From assembly GCA_015180985.1 (NCBI GenBank), contig CP054185.1:868001-932000 (forward strand): DNA of 64,000 nucleotides. The letters run 5' to 3'. The stretch comes from Flammeovirgaceae bacterium. GTDB lineage: Bacteria > Bacteroidota > Bacteroidia > Cytophagales > Cyclobacteriaceae. The notes under the pieces are model-generated. The model saw only the letters and a program-made list of their open reading frames with translations. It was not told where the DNA came from and made no database searches. The number at the start of each line of letters is the position of its first letter. The stretch's first letter is position 1. Of the stretch, positions 49,615 to 58,583 are shown in pieces. Made by a program: the position numbers and the translations under genes.

Positions 49615-52600
49615 ATGGGCCGCATTGATCAGATTGAAGAGAAGATAAATACATTCCGCAAGAAGTATTACATCAACTTGTTGGTAAGAGGCCTTATCCT
49701 CACGCTAACGGTGTTGCTTGCTTATTTTATTCTGGCGGCCTTATTTGAATTTGCTTTCTGGTTAAATGGTTCACTGCGTTTTTTTATCCTTCTATCCTTT
49801 TTTGTGCTGGCCGGGTATTGTTTTTGGCGGTTTCTGAGCCAGGCTGTTTTGTTTTTGTTCTCCGGTAAGGGCATCGATAATGAACAAAGCGCCCGCCTGA
49901 TCGGTGAGCGACTGCCAACCATCAGCGATAAACTCCTTAACCTGGTGCAGCTTTTAAAGGTATCGGGCAATTCAAGCCTGGCTTACGCCAGCGTTACACA
50001 AAAAGCTGGTTTGTTTGAACCCATTCGATTTGACACCGTTATTGACCTTCGCGAGAATCTCAGGTACCTGCGTTATCTGGTTATTCCGGTAATAGTTGTT
50101 GTTCTGCTGCTCGTGCTGAACAGCAACATGCTTACACAAAGTGCTCACCGGATACTACACTATAATCAGGCCTTTACTCCAACGGCCCCCTTTCAATTTA
50201 TTGTTACCAATAAATCGTTTACCGCTTATCGAAACGAAGATTTTACCGTATCGGTAACACTGGAAGGTACTGCTTTACCCGAAAGCGTCTATCTGACCTA
50301 CGGCACACACCGTTTAAAAATGGAAACAGTGGATGGAAGCCACTTTGTCTATACGTTCGAAAAAATTCAGGAACCAAAAACAATCCGGTTTGAAGCAGCC
50401 GGATTTTATTCAACTCCGTTTGAAATAATTTTAGCTGAACGGCCTGAATTAACCCGGTTAACGGTAACGCTGGAATATCCCCCTTACCTCCATCGCAAAA
50501 ATGATGTGTTTGCCAATGCCGGAAACCTTGAGGTGCCTGATGGTACAGTGATTACCTGGCAGGTGCAGACAGCGAACGCCAACAGCGCCTCCATTCAATT
50601 TGGCGAACAAGCACCCGACCCTATGCAGTTGATTGATAATCAAAGCTTTACGTTAAAAAAACAACTGCGTGAATCGGTGGGTTATGAAGTTAAGCTGGAA
50701 AACAAGTTCAGTACGAATAAAGACCGCATTGCATATTCTATCGGGATCATTACTGACCAGTTTCCGCAAATCAATGTGAACAATTTCAACGATTCCGTTT
50801 TCTACCGGCAAATTGTTCTGGGCGGCATGGTTTCAGACGACTACGGGCTAAGTGAATTACGATTACATTTTTCTGTAAAAGATGCAAGGCGCGAAGAGGT
50901 TGCTAAGAAAAGTCTATCCATACCTATTTATAAAAATCAGCAGCAACAGAGTTTTCTTTTCAACTGGCGGCTTGACTCGCTTCAGTTAAAGCCTGGTGAG
51001 CACCTTGAATATTACTTACAGGTTTGGGATAACGATGGGGTTAATGGTCGAAAATCAACCCGCTCAGCCTCCTATTCCTTATTTATACCCGATAGGGATC
51101 AGATTACTGCCGATATATCACGATCGCAATCCAAAGCGGAACAGGCCCTTCATGAAAGTGCTGAGCAAGCCGAGCAACTTCGAAAAGATATTGAAGACGC
51201 TAACCAAAAACTTAAAGGCAAACAAACACTTGACTGGCAAGAGAAGAAGCGCCTGGAAGAACTTATTGAACAACGTAAAAACCTGGATCAGCTAATTCGG
51301 GATTTAAATGAAGCCAACAAACTGTTGGAGAAAAAGAAGGAATCATTCACTGAACAGGACGAACGCATCAGGCAGAAAGCCGAGCAGATACAAAAACTGA
51401 TGGATGAGCTGCTTGACGAGGAAACAAAAAAGTTGCTTGAAGAACTTCAAAAACTTCTTCGTGAAAACGCCAATGTGTCCGAAATCCAGAAGTTAATGGA
51501 TAAACTGAACAGGAACTCCAAAAACCTGGAGAACGAACTGGAGCGCACCCTTGAACTTTTTAAACAACTGCAGTTCGAATACAAGATGGACCAGGTGATT
51601 AAAGACTTGCAAAAGGATGCCGATGGGCAAAAAGAGCTGTTAGAAAAAACCAAACAACTGGAAGAGGAGGGTAAAGAAAAGGGGAATATAAAAAACGAAG
51701 AAAAGACCGCTAAAGCGCAGGAGTTGGCAAAAGAACAGCAGGCATTAAGCGAAGAATTCAGGAAAACCGCTGAAAAAATTGAAGAGCTCAATCAGCTTGC
51801 CGAAGAATTGGATAATAATCAAGACCTTCCTGATCAAGTTGATGTTGACCAGATTGATGAACTTCAGCATCAAAGTAAAGAAAACCTGCAACAAAATGCG
51901 CCTGACAAATCCCGGCAACAGCAGCAGAAGGCCATCCAGAAAATGAGCGAAATGCAGCAAAAGATGGAGGAGATGCAAAATGCCATGGAAATGGATATGC
52001 AAAACATAGAATCCCTCCGCCAGATAATACACGGCCTGGTTAAGCTCTCATTTGATCAGGAGTCACTTCTAAACCAGTTTAACGAACTGCAGGTTAACGA
52101 TCCGCGTTTCAACAGCCTGGCCCAAAAGCAATTAAAACTTAAAGATGATGTTAAAGTGCTGGAAGACAGCCTGTTAGCGCTTTCAAAACGAGATGAAATG
52201 ATGGGCTCTTTCATCACACGCGAGATAAACGAACTTAACGACCACCTTACTAAAGCAATTGATGCTAACCGCGAACGAAGAAGGCAGCCGGCTTTAAGTG
52301 AAATGCAGTTTAGCATGACATCCATCAATAATCTGGCATTAATGCTCGACAGCCATTTTGATATGATGATGCAGATGTTGGCCAACGCAAAGCCTTCAAT
52401 GAAATCGAAAAAGAAAGGAAAAGAACCCAACCTCTCGCAACTTCAACAGCAACTTAATAACCGCATTGAGCAACTTAAAAACAGTGGAAAGCAGGGGCGC
52501 CAACTCTCCGAAGAATTAGCACAAATGGCTGCCGAGCAAGAAAGGATACGCAGGGCCCTGCAGGAAATGCAGGAAAAAATGCAACAAAAGGGAACAGACG

Positions 52601-52926
52601 TGCCCGGAAGCGACATTCCTGATAAAATGGAAGAATCTGAACTTGATTTGGTTAATAAGCAACTGACCGATCAACTGATCCAGCGCCAGCGAGAAATACT
52701 GACCCGACTATTAGAAGCCGAGCGATCAATGCGTGAACAGGATTTTGATGAAGAAAGAAAAGGTGAAACGGCCAAAGACTATCAAAATGAGATTCCGAAA
52801 GCCATTGAGGATTATTTGAAATTAAAAGAAAGGGAAGTAGAACTGCTTAAAACCATGCCGCCTAAACTTTATCCGTTTTACAGAAAAGAGGTTAGTGAAT
52901 ATTTTAAGCGATTGCGCGAAAACTAA
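49615..52926 (+). CDS. DUF4175 protein: three-helix membrane anchor with giant Gln/Glu-rich coiled coil
   Basis: The 1103-residue protein has two N-terminal helices (about residues 20-70) and a third (about 145-165), then an Ig-like or beta-rich extracytoplasmic part (about 190-500). From about 510 to 1090 it is an almost unbroken coiled coil rich in Gln, Glu, Lys and Leu. It matches the DUF4175 family of Bacteroidota. The length suggests an envelope-spanning or tethering role, but this is inferred. It has its own promoter and is followed within 15 bases by an anti-sigma-type ATPase, ybeY and mnmG, all on the same strand. Confidence 0.85.
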   Translation: MGRIDQIEEKINTFRKKYYINLLVRGLILTLTVLLAYFILAALFEFAFWLNGSLRFFILLSFFVLAGYCFWRFLSQAVLFLFSGKGIDNEQSARLIGERLPTISDKLLNLVQLLKVSGNSSLAYASVTQKAGLFEPIRFDTVIDLRENLRYLRYLVIPVIVVVLLLVLNSNMLTQSAHRILHYNQAFTPTAPFQFIVTNKSFTAYRNEDFTVSVTLEGTALPESVYLTYGTHRLKMETVDGSHFVYTFEKIQEPKTIRFEAAGFYSTPFEIILAERPELTRLTVTLEYPPYLHRKNDVFANAGNLEVPDGTVITWQVQTANANSASIQFGEQAPDPMQLIDNQSFTLKKQLRESVGYEVKLENKFSTNKDRIAYSIGIITDQFPQINVNNFNDSVFYRQIVLGGMVSDDYGLSELRLHFSVKDARREEVAKKSLSIPIYKNQQQQSFLFNWRLDSLQLKPGEHLEYYLQVWDNDGVNGRKSTRSASYSLFIPDRDQITADISRSQSKAEQALHESAEQAEQLRKDIEDANQKLKGKQTLDWQEKKRLEELIEQRKNLDQLIRDLNEANKLLEKKKESFTEQDERIRQKAEQIQKLMDELLDEETKKLLEELQKLLRENANVSEIQKLMDKLNRNSKNLENELERTLELFKQLQFEYKMDQVIKDLQKDADGQKELLEKTKQLEEEGKEKGNIKNEEKTAKAQELAKEQQALSEEFRKTAEKIEELNQLAEELDNNQDLPDQVDVDQIDELQHQSKENLQQNAPDKSRQQQQKAIQKMSEMQQKMEEMQNAMEMDMQNIESLRQIIHGLVKLSFDQESLLNQFNELQVNDPRFNSLAQKQLKLKDDVKVLEDSLLALSKRDEMMGSFITREINELNDHLTKAIDANRERRRQPALSEMQFSMTSINNLALMLDSHFDMMMQMLANAKPSMKSKKKGKEPNLSQLQQQLNNRIEQLKNSGKQGRQLSEELAQMAAEQERIRRALQEMQEKMQQKGTDVPGSDIPDKMEESELDLVNKQLTDQLIQRQREILTRLLEAERSMREQDFDEERKGETAKDYQNEIPKAIEDYLKLKEREVELLKTMPPKLYPFYRKEVSEYFKRLREN

Positions 52927-52941
52927 GCGATATTGCGAAGA

Positions 52942-53346
52942 ATGAACACAATCAGTATTCACATTCCATCTATACTCGATAATATCCGGATTATTGAAAG
53001 CTTTATTGATAACGCCAAGGAGCGATTTCAGTTAAATGACGACCTGTATGGCAATATTATGATTGCCGTAACTGAAGCAGTAAACAATGCCATTAAGCAC
53101 GGAAATGCAGGGGATAAGCAGAAGAATGTTCACCTGAGCCTTTCTCTTGATTCATCATTACTTCGATTCACCATAAAAGACGAGGGAAGCGGCTTTAACT
53201 TTCAAGACCTTCCGGACCCAACTTCTCCCGAAAATCTGAATAAGCCTGGGGGAAGAGGCATATTTCTGATGAAGCACCTGTCTGACGAAGTGGAATTTAT
53301 GGATGGTGGCCGGGTTGTCGTGCTTAGTTTTTATATGAATTCCTGA
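52942..53346 (+). CDS. RsbW/SpoIIAB-like ATP-binding protein
   Basis: The ATG at 52942 is chosen over the in-frame TTG at 52933, giving 134 residues. The HATPase_c fold is clear: N-box AVTEAVNNAIKHGNAG, G1 DEGSGFNF and G2 GGRGIFLMKHLSDEV. This is the RsbW-type serine kinase/anti-sigma factor family. No anti-anti-sigma factor or sigma gene is nearby in the window, so it may be an orphan. It lies 15 bases after the DUF4175 gene. Confidence 0.88.
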   Translation: MNTISIHIPSILDNIRIIESFIDNAKERFQLNDDLYGNIMIAVTEAVNNAIKHGNAGDKQKNVHLSLSLDSSLLRFTIKDEGSGFNFQDLPDPTSPENLNKPGGRGIFLMKHLSDEVEFMDGGRVVVLSFYMNS

Positions 53347-53348
53347 TA

Positions 53349-53765
53349 ATGCCTATCCGCTATTTCTGCGAAGGGGTACAGTTTCAGGTATTACAGCCCC
53401 GAAAAAAATCGAAATGGCTGAACGCGGTGGTTAACAAGGAGGGCCATTCAGTTTCCTTAATCAATATTATTTTTTGCTCCGATTCATACCTGGCCAAACT
53501 AAACCGCAGGTATTTAGGGCATAAAACCTTAACCGATACTATTACATTTCAATATTCAGCACCACAAGAATCCATCGAGGGCGATATTTTCATCAGCATT
53601 CCTCGTGTTAAAGAGAATTCAAAAAAATTTAAAGTTGATTTTGACATTGAATTAAGCCGGGTCATGGTTCATGGCGTTCTTCATCTTTTAGGCTATTCCG
53701 ATAAATCATCCTCAGATAAGGCCATAATGCGCCTTAAAGAAGACACTTACTTATCTTTGCGATAG
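53349..53765 (+). CDS. ybeY: Endoribonuclease YbeY (rRNA maturation)
   Basis: The 138-residue protein is the metal-dependent RNase for 16S rRNA 3' processing. The active site is VHGVLHLLGYSDKSSSDKAIM. The usual third His of HGxLHLxGYDH is Asp here (GYSD), which I recall as usual in Bacteroidota. ITFQYSAPQESIEGDIFISI is also typical. It starts two bases after the ATPase stop. The first parS site begins at the last base of its stop codon. Confidence 0.94.
   Translation: MPIRYFCEGVQFQVLQPRKKSKWLNAVVNKEGHSVSLINIIFCSDSYLAKLNRRYLGHKTLTDTITFQYSAPQESIEGDIFISIPRVKENSKKFKVDFDIELSRVMVHGVLHLLGYSDKSSSDKAIMRLKEDTYLSLR
53752..53759 (+). promoter_or_regulatory. -7-like promoter box before mnmG
   Basis: TATCTTTG in the 3' end of ybeY matches TAnnTTTG, but no good -33 element is seen at the right distance. 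It lies 92 bases before the mnmG start, so a transcript from here would carry both parS sites in its leader. Confidence 0.35.
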
Positions 53766-53778
53766 TTTCACGTGAAAC
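53765..53778. promoter_or_regulatory. parS site 1 (ParB binding)
   Basis: GTTTCACGTGAAAC is a perfect 14 bp palindrome and matches the core of the bacterial parS consensus (TGTTTCACGTGAAACA). It begins at the last base of the ybeY stop codon. Confidence 0.85.
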
Positions 53779-53787
53779 CACAAGGGT

Positions 53788-53796
53788 TGTGGATAA
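53788..53796 (-). promoter_or_regulatory. DnaA box between the two parS sites
   Basis: TGTGGATAA on the plus strand is TTATCCACA on the minus strand, an exact match to the DnaA box consensus. A weaker copy (TGTGGAATT) follows at 53801-53809. Confidence 0.65.
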
Positions 53797-53826
53797 TGTT
53801 TGTGGAATTGTTAATAAAAATTAACG

Positions 53827-53840
53827 GTTCCACGTGAAAC
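53827..53840. promoter_or_regulatory. parS site 2 (ParB binding)
   Basis: GTTCCACGTGAAAC followed by A matches the classical parS form (TGTTCCACGTGAAACA) in 15 of 16 bases. It is 62 bp from site 1, centre to centre, and 11 bases before the mnmG ATG. Confidence 0.85.
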
Positions 53841-53851
53841 AATAAAAAACC

Positions 53852-55714
53852 ATGTTTCCAGAGTACGATATTATAGTTGTGGGGGCGGGCCATGCCGGGT
53901 GCGAAGCCTCTGCCGCGGCCGCCAAAATGGGGTCAAGGGTTTTGCTTGTAACCATGAACATGCAGACAATCGGCCAAATGTCGTGTAACCCGGCTATGGG
54001 TGGTGTAGCAAAAGGGCAAATTGTACGAGAAATTGATGCGCTGGGGGGGCTTTCCGGGATAGTCTCCGATAAATCAATGATTCAATTCCGCATGCTTAAT
54101 CGGTCAAAGGGGCCGGCAATGTGGAGTCCACGTACCCAAAACGACAGAATGAGGTTCTCAGAAGAGTGGCGTTTGGCCCTTGAAAAAACGCCCAATATCG
54201 ATTTCTGGCAGGAAATGGTTACTGGAATCCTGGTCGATCAAAACAGGGTCTGCGGAGTTAAAACATCCCTTGGAATTGAAATTAAGGCAAAAGCAGTAAT
54301 ACTTACCAATGGCACTTTCCTGAACGGGAAAATTCACATCGGTGAAAAGAGTTTTGGCGGTGGCCGAACCGCTGAAAAGGCTGCGGTTGGAATAACGGAG
54401 CAATTAATACAATTGGGTTTTGAATCAGGACGGATGAAAACCGGTACGCCACCACGGATAGATGGCCGTAGCCTTGATTATAGCCGAATGGAAGAACAAA
54501 AGGGAGATGAAGCACCCGGCAAGTTTTCATTTACCGATACACCACCTCTTAAACGCCAATTAAGCTGCTGGATCACGTATACCAACAATCAGGTTCATGA
54601 CCAACTGAAACGCGGCTTTGAGAAGTCACCAATGTTTAATGGCCGGATTGAAGGGTTGGGGCCTCGCTATTGCCCTTCAATAGAAGATAAAATTAACCGG
54701 TTTGCTGAGCGTGAACGGCATCAGATATTTGTTGAACCGGAGGGATGGAACACTGTTGAAATCTATGTTAATGGATTTTCCACATCTCTTCCTGAAGATA
54801 TTCAGTATCAGGCACTTACAAAAATACCTGGCTTTGAAAACGCCCGAATGTTCCGGCCGGGCTATGCTATTGAGTACGATTATTTTCCGCCCACACAACT
54901 AAAACCTACTCTTGAAACACAACTAATTGATAATCTGTACTTTGCTGGGCAAATTAACGGCACCACCGGCTATGAAGAAGCGGCATGCCAGGGTCTTGTT
55001 GCCGGCATAAATGCCCATAATAAACTAAACCAAAAAGAACCATTCGTTTTAAAGCGTTCTGATGCATACATCGGAGTTCTTATCGATGACCTGGTTACGA
55101 AAGGCACGCAGGAACCATACCGTATGTTTACCTCCCGCGCAGAGTACAGAATACTCCTGCGACAAGATAATGCAGACCTGCGGCTTACCGAAAAAGGGTA
55201 TGAACTAGGGCTTGCCAGTTCGGAAAGGATAACCGCATTATTGAGCAAGAGAAAAGAAATAGAAGAAGTACTCACTTACCTTAATACGATTAAGGTGGAC
55301 CCTGACATGGTTAACTCAAAGCTTGCAGGCCTAAATACCGCCTCCTTGCGAGAAAAGACTACGCTAAGCGCACTGTTAAAGCGGCCGGAAATCGGAGTAA
55401 ATCACTTGTCAGTTTTGCATCACGATATTGAAAAACTTCTCCAAAAATTTTCAGCTGAAGCGCGTGAACAAGCTGAAATTGCTGTGAAATATCAAACCTA
55501 TATCGAGCGTGAGGAAAAACTTGTTCAAAAAATTTCAGGCCTTGAGGATTATTCCATCCGGCCTGATTTTGATTACGACAGGGTAAAGGCCCTATCTGCC
55601 GAAGGTCGCGAAAAACTTAAAAGAATCAGGCCGTTAACAATAGGGCAGGCCTCGCGAATTAGCGGAGTAAGCCCGGCTGATGTGTCAATCCTTACCATTT
55701 ACATGGGCCGGTAA
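53852..55714 (+). CDS. mnmG: tRNA uridine-5-carboxymethylaminomethyl synthase subunit MnmG (GidA)
   Basis: The 620-residue FAD enzyme works with MnmE to modify the wobble uridine of tRNAs. The FAD motif is [12 protein letters not shown] (residues 10-21). Family motifs are [40 protein letters not shown] and [43 protein letters not shown] follows. The C-terminal [18 protein letters not shown] is conserved. The TAATG at 55712-55716 couples it to the methyltransferase. In many bacteria the gene is close to oriC and parAB, which fits the two parS sites directly upstream. Confidence 0.97.
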   Translation: MFPEYDIIVVGAGHAGCEASAAAAKMGSRVLLVTMNMQTIGQMSCNPAMGGVAKGQIVREIDALGGLSGIVSDKSMIQFRMLNRSKGPAMWSPRTQNDRMRFSEEWRLALEKTPNIDFWQEMVTGILVDQNRVCGVKTSLGIEIKAKAVILTNGTFLNGKIHIGEKSFGGGRTAEKAAVGITEQLIQLGFESGRMKTGTPPRIDGRSLDYSRMEEQKGDEAPGKFSFTDTPPLKRQLSCWITYTNNQVHDQLKRGFEKSPMFNGRIEGLGPRYCPSIEDKINRFAERERHQIFVEPEGWNTVEIYVNGFSTSLPEDIQYQALTKIPGFENARMFRPGYAIEYDYFPPTQLKPTLETQLIDNLYFAGQINGTTGYEEAACQGLVAGINAHNKLNQKEPFVLKRSDAYIGVLIDDLVTKGTQEPYRMFTSRAEYRILLRQDNADLRLTEKGYELGLASSERITALLSKRKEIEEVLTYLNTIKVDPDMVNSKLAGLNTASLREKTTLSALLKRPEIGVNHLSVLHHDIEKLLQKFSAEAREQAEIAVKYQTYIEREEKLVQKISGLEDYSIRPDFDYDRVKALSAEGREKLKRIRPLTIGQASRISGVSPADVSILTIYMGR

Positions 55715-56607
55715 TGGAAGAGGTGCTTTCTTGTCCGGTATGCAACTCAGTTAAATTTGAGCACCATCTCGAGTGTATGGACCATGCACTGACCAAAGAA
55801 AAGTTTACACTAAAGCGGTGCATTCAGTGCGCGCTGGTAATTACTTCGCCCAGGCCCATTTCAGATAATCTAGCCCGGTATTACAATTTTTCTGCTTACA
55901 TATCGCACACAGGCAAAACAGATTCACTGCTCACAAGCTGGCTTTATAAATCAGCACGCGGCATTATGCTGCAACGTAAATATTCAATCATTAAAAAATT
56001 ATGTACAACTGGCCGGATTCTTGATGTTGGCTGCGGAACCGGGGAGTTCCTGAACACCATGCAAAACAGGGGTTGGGATGTAACCGGGGTGGAACCCTCG
56101 TCAGCAGCGAAAGCAAGGGCAGAAAAGTTGCTACAGAAACAATTATTTACCACGGTAGACGAGCTTTCTGAAAACGGGTATGATGTCATTACAATGTGGC
56201 ATGTGCTCGAACATATAGGTGGGCTTAATGAAGTTATCACTAAGCTGCGGAGTTTATTAAAGCCTGGTGGGCTATTGTGTGTTGCGGTTCCCAATTATCA
56301 TGCTTATGACGCTCAAAAATATGGCAGCGGCTGGGCCGGATATGATGTTCCGCGGCATCTTTGGCATTTTACAATAAATAGTATGACGGGCTTTCTTGAA
56401 AACAACCGATTCAACCTATTGCAAACAATTCCAATGAAACTTGATGCATACTATGTTAGCCTGCTGAGCGAAAAATTGATTAATCCTGATAAACCAATTA
56501 CAAACTACCTGCGGGCATTATATTCAGGCATATTATCAAACCTTAAAGCACGCAAAACATCAAATTATTCAAGTCTTATATTCCTTGCCAGGTTAAAACC
56601 GAACTGA
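55714..56607 (+). CDS. Class I SAM methyltransferase with N-terminal zinc-ribbon-like segment
   Basis: The 297-residue protein starts with two CxxC pairs (VLSCPVCNS and LKRCIQCALV) that may bind zinc, followed by a UbiG-like methyltransferase: ILDVGCGTGEFLNTM (motif I), VTGVEPSS and VITMWHVLEHI. A C-terminal segment (SLLSEKLINPDKPITNYLRALYSGILSN) is conserved in Bacteroidota homologues near glycan loci. It overlaps mnmG (TAATG) and the next gene (TGATG), so all three are coupled. Acceptor unknown; lipids or sugars are more likely than RNA. Confidence 0.9.
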   Translation: MEEVLSCPVCNSVKFEHHLECMDHALTKEKFTLKRCIQCALVITSPRPISDNLARYYNFSAYISHTGKTDSLLTSWLYKSARGIMLQRKYSIIKKLCTTGRILDVGCGTGEFLNTMQNRGWDVTGVEPSSAAKARAEKLLQKQLFTTVDELSENGYDVITMWHVLEHIGGLNEVITKLRSLLKPGGLLCVAVPNYHAYDAQKYGSGWAGYDVPRHLWHFTINSMTGFLENNRFNLLQTIPMKLDAYYVSLLSEKLINPDKPITNYLRALYSGILSNLKARKTSNYSSLIFLARLKPN

Positions 56608-58328
56608 TGCGGGTTCTGCTGGCTGTCTGTTTGGCGCAACTCAGTTTTAGTTGTGCCAAACAGACAACACCTACTGGGGGCCCCAAAGATGAGGGTGCGC
56701 CACAGTTAATTCGTTCGGTTCCGGCAAATCGGCAAACCAATTTTAAAGGCGACCAGATTGAATTGGTGTTCGATGAATATGTTCAGGTAAACAATGCACG
56801 TGAGCAAATTGTAATCGTCCCAACAGTCGGCAAAAAGTTCGAGGCGATAGCCAGGAAAAACAAAGTAACAATAAAACTTAACAGCACACTTCTTGATACC
56901 ACAACCTATACCATTAACTTCAGGGAATCCATCCAGGATTTAACCGAGAAAAATCCTGCAAAAAATTTAAAACTTGCTTTCAGTACAGGGCCTCACATTG
57001 ACTCGCTGTTTATAAAAGGAACCGTTAAGGATTTGCTGAAAGGAGTGCCTGCAGAAAATTTTACAGTAGCTATTGCTCCGCTCAACGACACGTTTAACAT
57101 CTTCAACCACACAGCCCAATTTTTTACGTTAACCGATAAAGAAGGTGAGTTCGCCATAGAAAATATTAAAAGGGGAAATTACCGCCTTTACGCCTTCGAG
57201 GATAAAAACAAAAATCTGAAGGTCGACAGTCGCAGTGAATCATTCGCATTTGTTTCTGATACACTGAGCTTAACACAATCAATTAACAGTCAGGTGTTGT
57301 ATGCCATTCGCCTCGACATGCGGCCCATCCGGTTAATTTCTGCCAAGCCAATTGCCAATCACTTTTTAGTCAGGCTCAATAAAGGATATTCAACCAGTAC
57401 TATCCAAAGTGTTTTAAAGGAATACAAGGTGCAATACGATATCCCTGAATTTTCAAGTTTACGCTTTTACAATACACTGACCGGACTTGACAGTTTGCCG
57501 GTTCGCCTCGTTTTAACTGATAGCCTTTTAAACACACTGGATACCACTTTATATATATCATTTAACAAAACCAGTCTGCAAAAAGATCGCTTTGAATTAA
57601 AGCCTCAGAACATGAGTTATGTGGAAAACAAACAATTGGTTAAAGGCGAACTCGTATTCACCAAACCGGTGGCTCATCTTGTGTATGACAGCATTTATAT
57701 CCGTGCAGATTCATTAACTACAGTAAAATTTACCAGCGAGGATTTTACCTGGGATGCAACCAATACAATTGCCAAAATCAACAAGCCGCTAACAAAAGCA
57801 CTCGATTTGACCGCGATCAAAGTGTCCAGAAACAACCCTAACCAACAAAGCCCGCGACTACCCGGGCAAGATACCAGGCGAGCCACTTCAGGAGCTAAAC
57901 CGGCTATAAAACCCACGGCCTCTAAACCCTACAATCAACTAATTATTGCAAAGGGCGCATTTATATCTGTCGAAGGCGACACAGTGGGTCATACCAGTCA
58001 GCCCTTTTCGGTAACAAAACCAGAAAATACCGCAACACTGTTAGTTGAAGCAGTTGGTGCCGGTAACATTATCGTGCAGCTACTAAATGCGGACTATAAG
58101 GTTGTTACTGAATCAACCCTAAAAAAACCGCGTTTTGATAATCTTCTGCCGGGAGAATACCAAATCCGTGTTGTACTAGATAAAAATGACAACGGAAAGT
58201 GGGATCCGGGAAATTACCATCTGAATATAGAGCCAGAAATGATTACCTTTTATACAGACGATACCGGCAGCAAAAAACTAAACCTAAAAGCAAACTGGGA
58301 GCTAGGACCCTTGTTAATTCGATATTGA
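56607..58328 (+). CDS. Big_5/Ig-like domain lipoprotein
   Basis: The 573-residue lipoprotein (lipobox LSFSC near residue 16, then AKQTTPTGGPKD) is a well-known Bacteroidota type. A bacterial Ig-like Big_5 domain follows (PQLIRSVPANRQTNFKGDQIELVFDEYVQV). The mature part also has SpaA/CNA-type insert sequences (KRGNYRLYAFEDKNKNLKVDSRSE and GEYQIRVVLDKNDNGKWDPGNYHLNIEPE). The start overlaps the methyltransferase stop. It is likely exposed in the periplasm or at the surface; function unknown. The AT-rich candidate oriC gap begins right after its stop. Confidence 0.85.
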   Translation: MRVLLAVCLAQLSFSCAKQTTPTGGPKDEGAPQLIRSVPANRQTNFKGDQIELVFDEYVQVNNAREQIVIVPTVGKKFEAIARKNKVTIKLNSTLLDTTTYTINFRESIQDLTEKNPAKNLKLAFSTGPHIDSLFIKGTVKDLLKGVPAENFTVAIAPLNDTFNIFNHTAQFFTLTDKEGEFAIENIKRGNYRLYAFEDKNKNLKVDSRSESFAFVSDTLSLTQSINSQVLYAIRLDMRPIRLISAKPIANHFLVRLNKGYSTSTIQSVLKEYKVQYDIPEFSSLRFYNTLTGLDSLPVRLVLTDSLLNTLDTTLYISFNKTSLQKDRFELKPQNMSYVENKQLVKGELVFTKPVAHLVYDSIYIRADSLTTVKFTSEDFTWDATNTIAKINKPLTKALDLTAIKVSRNNPNQQSPRLPGQDTRRATSGAKPAIKPTASKPYNQLIIAKGAFISVEGDTVGHTSQPFSVTKPENTATLLVEAVGAGNIIVQLLNADYKVVTESTLKKPRFDNLLPGEYQIRVVLDKNDNGKWDPGNYHLNIEPEMITFYTDDTGSKKLNLKANWELGPLLIRY

Positions 58329-58583
58329 TAACATGTGGAAAACTATCAGTAAAAGAGTACTTGCCTGCCTCCTTAAGTAAAAACGACTATTGCACAGAAA
58401 ATATGTTTACTAAATCAAGGTTAACCACATCCATTCACAAACCGTTTAATCAACAAAAGATTGCTATGCATAAATACCCATGCTGTTCATTACTATACTA
58501 AGCTGTTATAAACTAACCGGTTAAAACTCACAATAAATCCACAGGAAATAAAAAGTAACTTAGAGGTTTGAATCTATCCACAA
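58329..58583. other. AT-rich intergenic gap with DnaA-box-like cluster, candidate oriC
   Basis: The 255 bp carry no gene. Against TTWTNCACA, TTTTCCACA (minus strand, 58334-58342) matches fully. TATTGCACA (58388-58396), TTAACCACA (58421-58429) and CTATCCACA (58574-58582) each have one mismatch. CCATTCACA (58431-58439) and AAATCCACA (58535-58543) have two. AT-rich stretches between them could serve as an unwinding element. The parS pair is 4.6 kb away. No direct evidence of replication start. Confidence 0.45.

Noticed and set aside
58199-58501. 100-codon frame crossing the end of the Big_5 gene into the AT-rich gap
   Set aside because: Out-of-frame shadow with low-complexity composition and no family resemblance; the gap is better read as non-coding.
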